In this document: positions 8,443 through 14,276 of the stretch, piece after piece
How positions within the stretch are numbered: the stretch's first letter is position 1
Layout: every line of letters starts with the position of its first letter
Assembly (NCBI GenBank): GCA_029240015.1
Contig: JARBTU010000058.1
Coordinates: forward strand, 1 to 15,370
Length of the DNA stretch: 15,370 nt
Direction of reading: 5' to 3'
Source: Oscillospiraceae bacterium
GTDB lineage: Bacteria > Bacillota > Clostridia > Oscillospirales > Ruminococcaceae
Notes under the pieces: model-generated
Told to the model about the DNA's origin: nothing
The model's input: only the letters and a program-made list of their open reading frames with translations
Database searches by the model: none
Made by a program: the position numbers and the translations under genes

Positions 8443-8470
8443 GAAAGACCGGGTCAATTCCCAGTCTTTC
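8443..8470 (-). promoter_or_regulatory. Leader hairpin ahead of rimP
   Basis: In the - strand transcript GAAAGACTGGG (8460-8470) pairs with CCCGGTCTTTC (8443-8453) over 11 positions, with one G-U pair and a 6-base loop. It lies about 20 bases after the predicted transcription start and 10 bases before the rimP Shine-Dalgarno. No good T-run follows, so it is not an obvious terminator. It may stabilise the leader or take part in NusA-linked control of the operon; that role is inference. Confidence 0.6.
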
Positions 8471-8496
8471 TTATTCTCAATTCTTTAATTTTCTTA

Positions 8497-8525
8497 ATTA
8501 TACCACAGGCTGTTATATAATGCAA
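8497..8525 (-). promoter_or_regulatory. Sigma-A promoter of the rimP-nusA-infB operon
   Basis: On the - strand, -35 TTGCAT (8520-8525), a 17-base spacer, and a perfect -10 TATAAT (8497-8502) with TGG before it (extended -10). The expected start is near 8490, giving a leader of about 70 bases before the TTG of rimP. Confidence 0.8.
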
Positions 8526-8675
8526 GCATTTTGAATAACATTTAATCATAATAGTAAAACAAATAACAAAAATTCTTTATTGTGTTAACAGTTATCGTGT
8601 GATTTATTCATACTTATTTGTATTGTTTTAATACTTTTGCGGTATTTGATGAAATAATATTTGTGTATTTTTATA

Positions 8676-8704
8676 TTGATTTTTAATATCGCATATGATA
8701 TACT
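8676..8704 (+). promoter_or_regulatory. Possible sigma-A promoter for amt-glnK
   Basis: TTGATT (8676-8681), 17-base spacer, TATACT (8699-8704). The expected start near 8711 gives a leader of about 197 bases that includes both hairpins. The region is AT-rich, so a chance match is possible. The -10 box also overlaps a candidate upstream hairpin (8696-8713), and both cannot be right. I saw no sigma-54 (GG-N10-GC) promoter. Confidence 0.4.
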
Positions 8705-8732
8705 GAGGTAACAATTCATTTTAGTATATTTT

Positions 8733-8752
8733 TATTGGCAATGGGGCCAATA
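8733..8752 (+). promoter_or_regulatory. ANTAR-type hexaloop hairpin (antiterminator candidate) in amt leader
   Basis: TATTGGC (8733-8739) pairs perfectly with GCCAATA (8746-8752) and closes a six-base loop AATGGG, which has A at loop position 1 and G at position 4. RNA targets of ANTAR-domain antiterminators are known to be paired hairpins with six-base loops carrying A1 and G4, the second overlapping a terminator. Here the 3' arm and the whole loop lie in the 5' arm of the terminator hairpin 8740-8797, so the two folds exclude each other. The first hairpin of the expected pair is only weakly visible at 8696-8713. Confidence 0.6.
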
Positions 8753-8797
8753 GTTTGTATGTGGTATTTTTAGCACATACAAACTATTGGTCCCATT
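8740..8797 (+). terminator. Leader terminator/attenuator hairpin before amt
   Basis: A 24-bp stem (8740-8763 with 8774-8797) is complementary throughout apart from one G-U pair, with a 10-base loop. It is followed by a U-rich stretch in the RNA (ATTTTATTTT from the CCC of the stem, then further T). It lies about 110 bases before the amt start and in the same orientation, so it would block transcription into amt-glnK unless prevented from forming. It competes with the 8733-8752 hairpin. Confidence 0.7.
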
Positions 8798-8803
8798 TTA
8801 TTT

Positions 8804-8853
8804 TGTGTTTTTTTACAGTTTATATGCCGGCATAACTTCGCTGTAAAAACACA
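8804..8853 (+). repeat. Nested inverted repeat with 12-base palindrome upstream of amt
   Basis: The outer arms (TTTTTACAG within 8804-8818 and CTGTAAAAACACA at 8841-8853) are complementary apart from a two-base bulge. They enclose a perfect 12-base palindrome, TATGCCGGCATA (8823-8834). The palindrome could be a protein operator or the whole could fold in the leader RNA after the terminator. I do not recognise a regulator for it. Confidence 0.5.
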
Positions 8854-8907
8854 GACTGCCTAATATTAATATAAATTGATGAATAGATTAAATAAGGGGT
8901 GTTTGTC

Positions 8908-10152
8908 ATGAAATTAGATTCAGGAAATATCGCATGGATGTTAACTTCATCCGCACTGGTACTGTTAATGACACCAGGTTTGGCATTCTTTTACGCAGGA
9001 CTTGTAAAACGTAAAAACGCAGTAAACACAATTATGTCATCAGTATTTGTTATGGGACTCGCTTCAATTTTGTGGGTATTAATCGGTTATTCATTGTCAT
9101 TCAGTGGGGATATTGGTGGTATTATTGGTAACCTTGATTGGTTCGGTTTAAACGGGGTTGCTCCGGACGCCCCAGGACCTATATCCACTGTTCCTAATCT
9201 TTGCTTTTCGATTTTCCAAATGATGTTCGCGATTATCACACCTGCACTGATTACTGGTGCTATTGTTGAAAGAATGCGTTTCACATCATTGTTTATTTTT
9301 ATTGGCGTATGGTCAATCATTGTTTATTATCCTTTGGCTCATATGGTATGGGGCGGCGGATTCTTGTTCGACATTGGCGCACTTGACTTTGCAGGCGGCG
9401 ACGTTGTACATATCAGCTCAGGTGTCAGCGCACTTGTACTTGCTCTTGTTCTCGGCAAACGTAAACACTATGGAAAAGCAGCTTATCATCCGCACAATGT
9501 TCCTTTCGTTCTCTTGGGCGCCGCACTCTTGTGGTTCGGTTGGTTCGGATTCAACGCAGGAAGCGCTGGTGCTGCTGACGGTATCGCAGTAAACGCATTT
9601 ATGACGACCAACACAGCTGCTGCTGCTGCTTTGCTTTCCTGGATGCTTATCGAAAAAATACACAACGGAAAACCAACTCTTGTTGGCGCATCAACCGGTC
9701 TTGTTATCGGACTTGTAGCAATCACTCCTGGCGCCGGTTTTGTTCCAATCTGGGCCTCAATCATCATTGGTGCTTTGGTTAGCCCGATCTGCTACTTCTT
9801 CATTACTTATGTAAAACCTAAACTTGGATATGACGATGCACTTGATGCTTTTGGATGTCACGGTATCGGCGGTATCTGGGGCGGAATCGCTACTGGTCTT
9901 TTCGCTCACTCTTCCGTAAACGCTGCTGTTACCAATAATGGTCTTTTCTATGGCGAAGGAAAACTGATCGTTAGCCAGCTTATCGCAATCGGTGTAACCA
10001 TCGTGATTGCTGTTGTTGGTACATTGATCGCTGTTGGAATTGCTAAACTATTCACTAAGAATATCAGAGTTTCTTCAAGAGATGAAGATACAGGTCTTGA
10101 TGTTTCTGAACATGGTGAAATTGCATATCCTGCTTTCAACGGAATGGACTAA
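8908..10152 (+). CDS. amt: Ammonium channel Amt/NrgA
   Basis: This is an integral membrane trimeric channel that conducts ammonium/ammonia into the cell. The ATG at 8908-8910 gives 414 residues, with AAGGGG 8 bases upstream; a GTG three codons earlier lies in the binding site itself. The sequence aligns without gaps to the E. coli AmtB numbering at key sites: the Phe gate F107 and F215, recruitment-site W148 and S219, conserved D160, and the twin pore histidines H168 (in GGDVVHISSG) and H318 (in FGCHGIGGIWGG). About 11 membrane segments and a cytoplasmic C-tail of about 35 residues, which normally contacts GlnK, are visible. There is no separate signal peptide. It is paired with glnK and preceded by a structured leader. 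Confidence 0.97.
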   Translation: MKLDSGNIAWMLTSSALVLLMTPGLAFFYAGLVKRKNAVNTIMSSVFVMGLASILWVLIGYSLSFSGDIGGIIGNLDWFGLNGVAPDAPGPISTVPNLCFSIFQMMFAIITPALITGAIVERMRFTSLFIFIGVWSIIVYYPLAHMVWGGGFLFDIGALDFAGGDVVHISSGVSALVLALVLGKRKHYGKAAYHPHNVPFVLLGAALLWFGWFGFNAGSAGAADGIAVNAFMTTNTAAAAALLSWMLIEKIHNGKPTLVGASTGLVIGLVAITPGAGFVPIWASIIIGALVSPICYFFITYVKPKLGYDDALDAFGCHGIGGIWGGIATGLFAHSSVNAAVTNNGLFYGEGKLIVSQLIAIGVTIVIAVVGTLIAVGIAKLFTKNIRVSSRDEDTGLDVSEHGEIAYPAFNGMD

Positions 10153-10228
10153 TCGTAACCTATTGAAAAATATGTTGCAAAAGTATATAGTAAATATACA
10201 TCCAAAATTATTTAAGGAGTTGAGTCAA

Positions 10229-10567
10229 ATGAAAAAAATCGAAGCTTTTATTAGACCGGAAAAACTCGATGACATAAAAGACGCTCTTGCTGTGCTCCAC
10301 GTTAATGGATTGAGTATCAGCCAAATCATGGGATTCGGAAGCCAAAAAGGCTGGAAAGAATATATCAGAGGCTCAGAGGTTGAGGTTAACTTTCTTGCTA
10401 AAATAAAAATTGAGATTGTCGTGCTGGATGAGCAGCTCGATGCTGTTGTAACCAGCATCTGTGAAAACGCCAGAACGGGCGAAGTGGGCGACGGAAAAAT
10501 CTTTATCTATAACATTGAGGACGCTATTCGTATTCGTACCAACGAAAGAGGAAACGACGCGTTATAA
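10229..10567 (+). CDS. glnK: PII nitrogen regulatory protein GlnK
   Basis: GlnK is a cytoplasmic trimeric signal protein that senses 2-oxoglutarate and ATP/ADP and plugs Amt through its T-loop. The ATG at 10229-10231 has AAGGAG 9 bases upstream and gives 112 residues, normal for PII; the frame is open further upstream into amt but without a start site. It has the N-terminal MKKIEAFIRPEKLDDIKDAL, the T-loop segment GFGSQKGWKEYIRGSEVEV, the B-loop TGEVGDGKIFIYNIEDAIRI and the C-loop RTNERG. Residue 51, Tyr in uridylylated PII proteins, is Val here, so GlnD-type modification at that site is not possible. It starts 76 bases after amt and ends before a terminator. Confidence 0.96.
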   Translation: MKKIEAFIRPEKLDDIKDALAVLHVNGLSISQIMGFGSQKGWKEYIRGSEVEVNFLAKIKIEIVVLDEQLDAVVTSICENARTGEVGDGKIFIYNIEDAIRIRTNERGNDAL

Positions 10568-10586
10568 TCAAAACATTCTTTCTTAT

Positions 10587-10629
10587 AAAAAATACACGTA
10601 CGCCGCTGTTGCGGATACGTGTATTTTTT
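10587..10629 (+). terminator. Bidirectional terminator between glnK and spoVT
   Basis: AAAAAATACACGTA (10587-10600) pairs with TACGTGTATTTTTT (10616-10629), and an inner CCGC/GCGG closes the loop TGTT after a small bulge. Flanking A and T runs allow function on both strands. It starts 19 bases after the glnK stop and lies 11 bases from the spoVT stop, so it serves both convergent genes. Confidence 0.88.
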
Positions 10630-10640
10630 ATTGTTTTATT

Positions 10641-11183
10641 TTACTCTTCCATTTGTTTTCCAATAAACGATGCCGCAGCTTGAACAAGCTTTACCTGCAC
10701 TTCATTAGCAACTGTATCTTCATCACCCGAGACATACATAATAGACCCACACACATCTCCCGAAGCTATAATCGGAGCACACACCAATGCATGTCGGTCT
10801 ACACCTTCGACCGGATTAATTCTTGGAGATTGATTGTCTTTCACGATAATATTTTTTCTGGACTCCATGGCATCTTCAAGACTATGCGACACTCTTCTTT
10901 CCAAAAGCTCTTTTTTAGGTACCCCCGAAACTGCGATGACATGATCCCTGTCACAAACCACTGCAGGAAGCCCGCCTGTTTTATGCAGAACATCAGCATA
11001 CTGAGATGCAAACGACGATATTTCCCCAATAGGAGAATATTTTTTAAAAATAACTTCGCCATCATTGCTTGTATATATTTCAAGCGGATCACCCTCACGG
11101 ATGCGCATGGTTCTTCTGATTTCTTTTGGAATAACAACACGACCGAGATCATCGATTCTTCTTACTATGCCTGTAGCTTTCAT
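10641..11183 (-). CDS. spoVT: Stage V sporulation transcriptional regulator SpoVT
   Basis: SpoVT is an AbrB-like DNA-binding protein of the developing forespore that adjusts sigma-G-dependent genes and spore coat/germination properties. The ATG at 11181-11183, with GGAGG about 10 bases upstream, gives 180 residues, close to the 178 of B. subtilis. The N-terminal swapped-hairpin AbrB domain (about 1-50) has MKATGIVRRIDDLGRVVIPK and the continuing EIRRTMRIREGDPLEIY, nearly the family consensus. The rest is the GAF-like C-terminal domain, with ending FIGKQMEE. This C-terminal domain separates it from AbrB and Abh. The gene stands alone, convergent with glnK, and has a sigma-G-like promoter. It implies a spore-forming organism. 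Confidence 0.95.
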   Translation of the reverse strand: MKATGIVRRIDDLGRVVIPKEIRRTMRIREGDPLEIYTSNDGEVIFKKYSPIGEISSFASQYADVLHKTGGLPAVVCDRDHVIAVSGVPKKELLERRVSHSLEDAMESRKNIIVKDNQSPRINPVEGVDRHALVCAPIIASGDVCGSIMYVSGDEDTVANEVQVKLVQAAASFIGKQMEE

Positions 11184-11244
11184 ATATAATTTTCCTCCAC
11201 CTTTTCTTAATTTATAGGAATATAAAACTTTGTTTTGATGAAAA

Positions 11245-11274
11245 TAGTATCTGTAAAATGGTGGATTAATATGC
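11245..11274 (-). promoter_or_regulatory. Sigma-G-like promoter of spoVT
   Basis: On the - strand, GCATA (11270-11274), an 18-base spacer, then GATACTA (11245-11251). The known sigma-G pattern is GYATR, 18 bases, CATNNTA, so all positions but one in the -10 fit. It gives a leader of about 55 bases. Forespore expression of spoVT from a sigma-G promoter is known in B. subtilis. Confidence 0.55.
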
Positions 11275-11351
11275 AACTATTTTTTGTGTTTTTTAGAATT
11301 TTTATTATAAAAATAAAACCAACTGATAAAGTTAAAAATTTACTGCGAACA

Positions 11352-11390
11352 AAAAAAATAAGAAGATGCCTTACATCTTCTTATTTTTTT
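11352..11390 (-). terminator. Terminator of the tau/EamA transcript
   Basis: A 17-bp perfect stem (11352-11368 with 11374-11390) has the 5-base loop CCTTA and, on the - strand, ends in a T-run. Its 5' arm is the last codons of the EamA gene, and the TAA stop (11371-11373) lies in the loop, so coding end and terminator are fused. The A/T flanks make it symmetric, but no + strand gene ends here. Confidence 0.88.
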
Positions 11391-12339
11391 CACTAATCTT
11401 ACTTTTACTCTCAAATATAACCAGTAATGCTCCAAAAAATATAACCGCTACACCCATGATTCCAACAATCGTTATCGCCGTAGAATTAATAAGAAAATGG
11501 AACACAACCGCCCATAGTGAATAGGTCGCATTCAGCCCCATCGCATTCGTTGCTCCTATCGCATGCATGGAATAATACCAAAGGGCAAAAGACAAAGCAC
11601 CTATTCCCGCAATTATAAAAATTGTCCTGGTTAAATTAAAATCAAATAGTTGAGAAAGCTTTGAAAACTCACTGTGCTGCAGAACGATTGGAAGCATCAA
11701 TACGATAAATAAGAAAGAGATTATTTGATTGATTCCCAATGCAACACTCTGAGGTGCACTTTCCTGCAAACAACGAGTCGTGATGATACCTTCGATCGCC
11801 CATCCGATTGCCGCCAAGAGAGCGCATCCGACGCCGAAAAGAAAGTCGTTGGTTTTGATATCTTGAGGCGGCGTGTACGAAATCAAAATGGTTCCAATCA
11901 CTACCAGCATAATTCCAAAACAAAGATTTTTTCCAAACTTTTTTTTCAAGAAAATCTTTTCTATCAATGCGGATATGACCGGATAGCAGGAAGCAACCGC
12001 TATTGCATATACCGCCGCAAACAGAATCCCTACATAGTTCAGCGTAATGCCAAGAGCTCCGCCCACCACAGCGGCAAGAATTAACTTTTTGTTTGCCATA
12101 ATAACAGAAAAATATTGCTTGATATTCTTTGTAAAAATGCTGTGTGTAAGCACCCAAACCGCCGAGAACCCATTATGCAAAGCGGAGGCAAGAACCGCTG
12201 CCGATATCATGCGAAAGCTATTAAATGCAGGGTGTTCCATGGCGTTCCCCATTAAAACGCCATCCAGTCCCCAAAGAACAGCGGCAAACACACCAAAAAG
12301 AATTCCTTTTTGGTGTGTTTGGTATTTGTTATGATGCAA
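11371..12339 (-). CDS. EamA-family (DMT superfamily) permease
   Basis: This is a multi-pass inner-membrane transporter of the drug/metabolite transporter superfamily. The 322-residue product shows about ten hydrophobic segments in two EamA repeats (roughly 13-150 and 165-305). Typical features are KGILFGVFAAVLWGLDGVL at the first segment and the FALWYYSMHAIGATNAM segment in the second repeat. It ends in a charged tail (ESKSKISEKNKK). The start is uncertain: the furthest start is TTG at 12337-12339, overlapping the end of tauB by 11 bases with no clear separate ribosome binding site. Translation may be coupled to tauB. A perfect inverted repeat (12285-12321) covers the first codons. It is last in the tau operon; the substrate is unknown, and export of a sulfonate product or an amino acid is only a guess. 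Confidence 0.85.
   Translation of the reverse strand: MHHNKYQTHQKGILFGVFAAVLWGLDGVLMGNAMEHPAFNSFRMISAAVLASALHNGFSAVWVLTHSIFTKNIKQYFSVIMANKKLILAAVVGGALGITLNYVGILFAAVYAIAVASCYPVISALIEKIFLKKKFGKNLCFGIMLVVIGTILISYTPPQDIKTNDFLFGVGCALLAAIGWAIEGIITTRCLQESAPQSVALGINQIISFLFIVLMLPIVLQHSEFSKLSQLFDFNLTRTIFIIAGIGALSFALWYYSMHAIGATNAMGLNATYSLWAVVFHFLINSTAITIVGIMGVAVIFFGALLVIFESKSKISEKNKKM
12285..12321 (-). repeat. Perfect 16-bp inverted repeat at the tauB/EamA junction
   Basis: CAAACACACCAAAAAG (12285-12300) and its exact complement (12306-12321) are separated by AATTC. On the - strand mRNA this forms a 16-bp hairpin starting 7 bases after the tauB stop and lying in codons 7-19 of the EamA gene. No T-run follows, so it is not a simple terminator. 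Confidence 0.85.
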
Positions 12340-13156
12340 CTTCCATGCCGACCCCTTGTATCAGTTCAATCAAAGAAGCTCTGAGTTTGATAAAGTCCGC
12401 TGAAGCGCGAATACTTTCAAAACTCGTATCTTCTAATTGCTGCAGAGGATTGATAAAGTCGCTCACAATCCTTCCGGGGTTTGAATTCATAATGATAATC
12501 CGATTGGCAAGCAACAAAGCCTCTTCAACATCATGGGTAATAAAGAAAAAGCATTTATTGGCGTCTTCCCAAATCTTTCTGATATGCTTCTGCATTGATT
12601 CGCGTGTCAAGGCATCCAATGCGCTGAATGGCTCATCTAGCAGCACGACCTTGGAATCCGTAGCAAGCGTCCTTGCTATCGCCGCTCTTTGCTTCATCCC
12701 GCCTGACAGCTGGTGAGGCAGTAATTTCTCAAAACTCTCTAACCCAACAAGCTGTATGTATTTTTCGCAGATCTTTTTTCTCTCATCCCGGCCACGATTC
12801 TGCATTTTAAGCCCAAACTCAATGTTTTTTTCTACACTCAGCCACGGAAAGAGATTCGGCTGCTGAAATACAACCCCCACATCAGGATTCGGTTTTGTAT
12901 GCGGTTTTGCATCAATAAATACGTTTCCCGATATATCGTTGTTATATCCTGCAATCACGTTAAGCAGAGAAGTTTTCCCACACCCTGACGGACCCAGCAC
13001 GCACACAAAATCATCATTATACAGTTTTAGTTCGATATCTTTTAAAACATGGATGTTTTTCTTTTTATTGTTATAAATCAGATTTACGTCTTTTAATTCA
13101 ACCGTGCACTCTTTATGTTTGGGCTTTGTTTCATGAGTCTGTTTCAAATCAAGCAT
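12329..13156 (-). CDS. tauB: Taurine/sulfonate-type ABC transporter ATP-binding protein
   Basis: This is the cytoplasmic ATPase that drives the TauC permease. The 275-residue product has every ABC motif: Walker A GPSGCGKT (55-62), Q-loop FQQPNLFPW (Q98-Q99 region), signature LSGGMKQR (150-157), Walker B VVLLDEP (170-176), D-loop SALDA and the H-loop His (about 208) in FFITHDVEEALLL. It belongs to the nitrate/sulfonate/taurine (NrtD/SsuB/TauB) group. The ATG at 13154-13156 has only a weak binding site; translation may follow from tauA, 38 bases upstream. The EamA gene overlaps its 3' end. The name tauB rests mainly on its partners TauA and TauC; ssuB would be the alternative. Confidence 0.88.
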   Translation of the reverse strand: MLDLKQTHETKPKHKECTVELKDVNLIYNNKKKNIHVLKDIELKLYNDDFVCVLGPSGCGKTSLLNVIAGYNNDISGNVFIDAKPHTKPNPDVGVVFQQPNLFPWLSVEKNIEFGLKMQNRGRDERKKICEKYIQLVGLESFEKLLPHQLSGGMKQRAAIARTLATDSKVVLLDEPFSALDALTRESMQKHIRKIWEDANKCFFFITHDVEEALLLANRIIIMNSNPGRIVSDFINPLQQLEDTSFESIRASADFIKLRASLIELIQGVGMEVAS

Positions 13157-13194
13157 CCTGTCACACCATCTTTATCTTTTAAAAATTCAAGCTG

Positions 13195-14256
13195 TTATTT
13201 ATATAAGTCTGTGAGAACTTTTCCCTTGAAGAAATCCAAATCCGGTGATTTGGTAACAGATTTCTGAGACAACAAGAAATCACTGGTATCTTTAAGCAAC
13301 TGCGGAAGGTTACCCGGTTTCTCGGTTGTTCCCAAATACTCTTGTTTGGTCTGATCTGCACTGTCCAAAACAACAATCTGGCTCATCGCTTCTTTGGTTG
13401 CATCTTTGCTTAACCCCAATTCAGCGGAAAGGATATTGACTACTTCATCGGTACCTGTTCTGTATTCTTTTGTTGCTTGGTTAAGAATCTCTATATACGC
13501 TTTTACAACTTCAGGATATTTATTTGCAAAGTCGTTGCTTACAATACCAAACTCACCGGTAATGGCGCCTTTTTCTGCAACTTCTTTGGACGAAATAATT
13601 CTTTTTCCGTCATTGTCAAGCAAGTTTTGCTGTGCCGGCTGCCACACATAAGCTCCGTCAATGTCCCCTCTTGACCAAGCGGCAAGGATATCGGGTGCCT
13701 GCATATCAAGAATGGTTAGGTCTTTCTCTGCAATGTTATTCTGTTTTAATGCAGAAAGCAAGCTAAAGTGTGAAGTTGAGCCAAACGGAGCGGCTATTTT
13801 TTTGCCCTTTATGTCCTGAATCGAATTAATTCCTGCACTTTTTTTCACTACCAATGCTTCACTGGCACCGATAATATCGTGTAAATAATAAATTTTATAA
13901 GGAAGCTCGTTAACTAGTCCTGATGTTCCCGGAGGTGTTCCGATGGTTGCGATATCCAATGAGCCTCCTGCCATAGCTGTGTTTACATCACGGCCGATGT
14001 CAAACTTGGTATACTTGATGGTAACGCCCGGAAATTTCTTTTCCAGCAATTTTTGGCCTTTTGCAAGGAGTTCTCCGTTTGGTGACTGGAAATATCCAAG
14101 ACGAATTTCTTTTGGAAGATTTGCAGCAGCTGTGCTTGCGTTAGAATCGGTTCCGGGGCTGGTTTTTCCGGTTGTTCCGCATCCTGTTGCAAAAACAGAC
14201 AGCGCCAGCACAGCCGAAATGAGTAATGATACTTTTTTTACAGATTTCTTTTTCAT
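13195..14256 (-). CDS. tauA: Taurine-type ABC transporter substrate-binding lipoprotein
   Basis: This extracytoplasmic solute-binding protein is anchored by lipid. The ATG at 14254-14256 (AGAGGA 5 bases upstream) gives 353 residues; a 12-residue upstream extension was rejected because it would bury the signal peptide. The signal has basic residues 2-8, a hydrophobic core, and the lipobox ATGC with Cys26 as lipidated residue. A Ser/Thr-rich linker follows. Segments resembling E. coli TauA include EALVVKK, AAPFGSTSHFSLLSALK and DILAAWSRGDIDGAYVWQPA, which is why I prefer taurine over aliphatic sulfonates or nitrate. Related sulfur- or nitrogen-containing ligands remain possible. It lies between tauC (20 bases) and tauB (38 bases). 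Confidence 0.9.
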   Translation of the reverse strand: MKKKSVKKVSLLISAVLALSVFATGCGTTGKTSPGTDSNASTAAANLPKEIRLGYFQSPNGELLAKGQKLLEKKFPGVTIKYTKFDIGRDVNTAMAGGSLDIATIGTPPGTSGLVNELPYKIYYLHDIIGASEALVVKKSAGINSIQDIKGKKIAAPFGSTSHFSLLSALKQNNIAEKDLTILDMQAPDILAAWSRGDIDGAYVWQPAQQNLLDNDGKRIISSKEVAEKGAITGEFGIVSNDFANKYPEVVKAYIEILNQATKEYRTGTDEVVNILSAELGLSKDATKEAMSQIVVLDSADQTKQEYLGTTEKPGNLPQLLKDTSDFLLSQKSVTKSPDLDFFKGKVLTDLYK

Positions 14257-14276
14257 AAGAATCCTCTTTTCATAAA

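Larger units (their letters stand above)
8422..8907. other. 486-base divergent intergenic region between rimP and amt
   Basis: This AT-rich region holds no protein gene I can support. Its left end contains the rimP leader hairpin (8443-8470) and rimP promoter (8497-8525). The middle (about 8526-8670) shows no clear element. The right end contains a possible promoter (8676-8704), two mutually exclusive hairpins (8733-8752 and 8740-8797), a second inverted repeat around a 12-base palindrome (8804-8853), and the amt ribosome binding site. Confidence 0.8.

Noticed and set aside
8740..8797. Transposon-derived MITE instead of a leader terminator
   Set aside because: The long inverted repeat would fit a MITE, but I see no flanking target duplication. 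The overlap with an A1/G4 hexaloop hairpin and the T-rich tail fit a regulated terminator better. A genome copy count would settle it.
8560..8907. Sigma-54 promoter or GlnR/TnrA box in front of amt
   Set aside because: I searched by eye for TGGCAC-N5-TTGCA and TGTNA-N7-TNACA. Only partial matches were seen (for example around 8581-8600), none good enough to call.
10170..10200. Separate promoter for glnK in the amt-glnK gap
   Set aside because: Only a weak TTG/TATA pair with poor spacing and a small AT hairpin are present; cotranscription with amt is simpler.
10461..11189. Open + strand frame of 242 codons spanning the end of glnK and the antisense of spoVT
   Set aside because: It has no ribosome binding site, runs through the glnK terminator, is cysteine- and phenylalanine-rich like antisense translations, and overlaps two firmly identified genes.
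11669..12157. Second open - strand frame of 162 codons inside the EamA gene
   Set aside because: It is a shifted frame of the permease; its Cys/Arg/Tyr-rich composition and lack of a start site argue against a gene.
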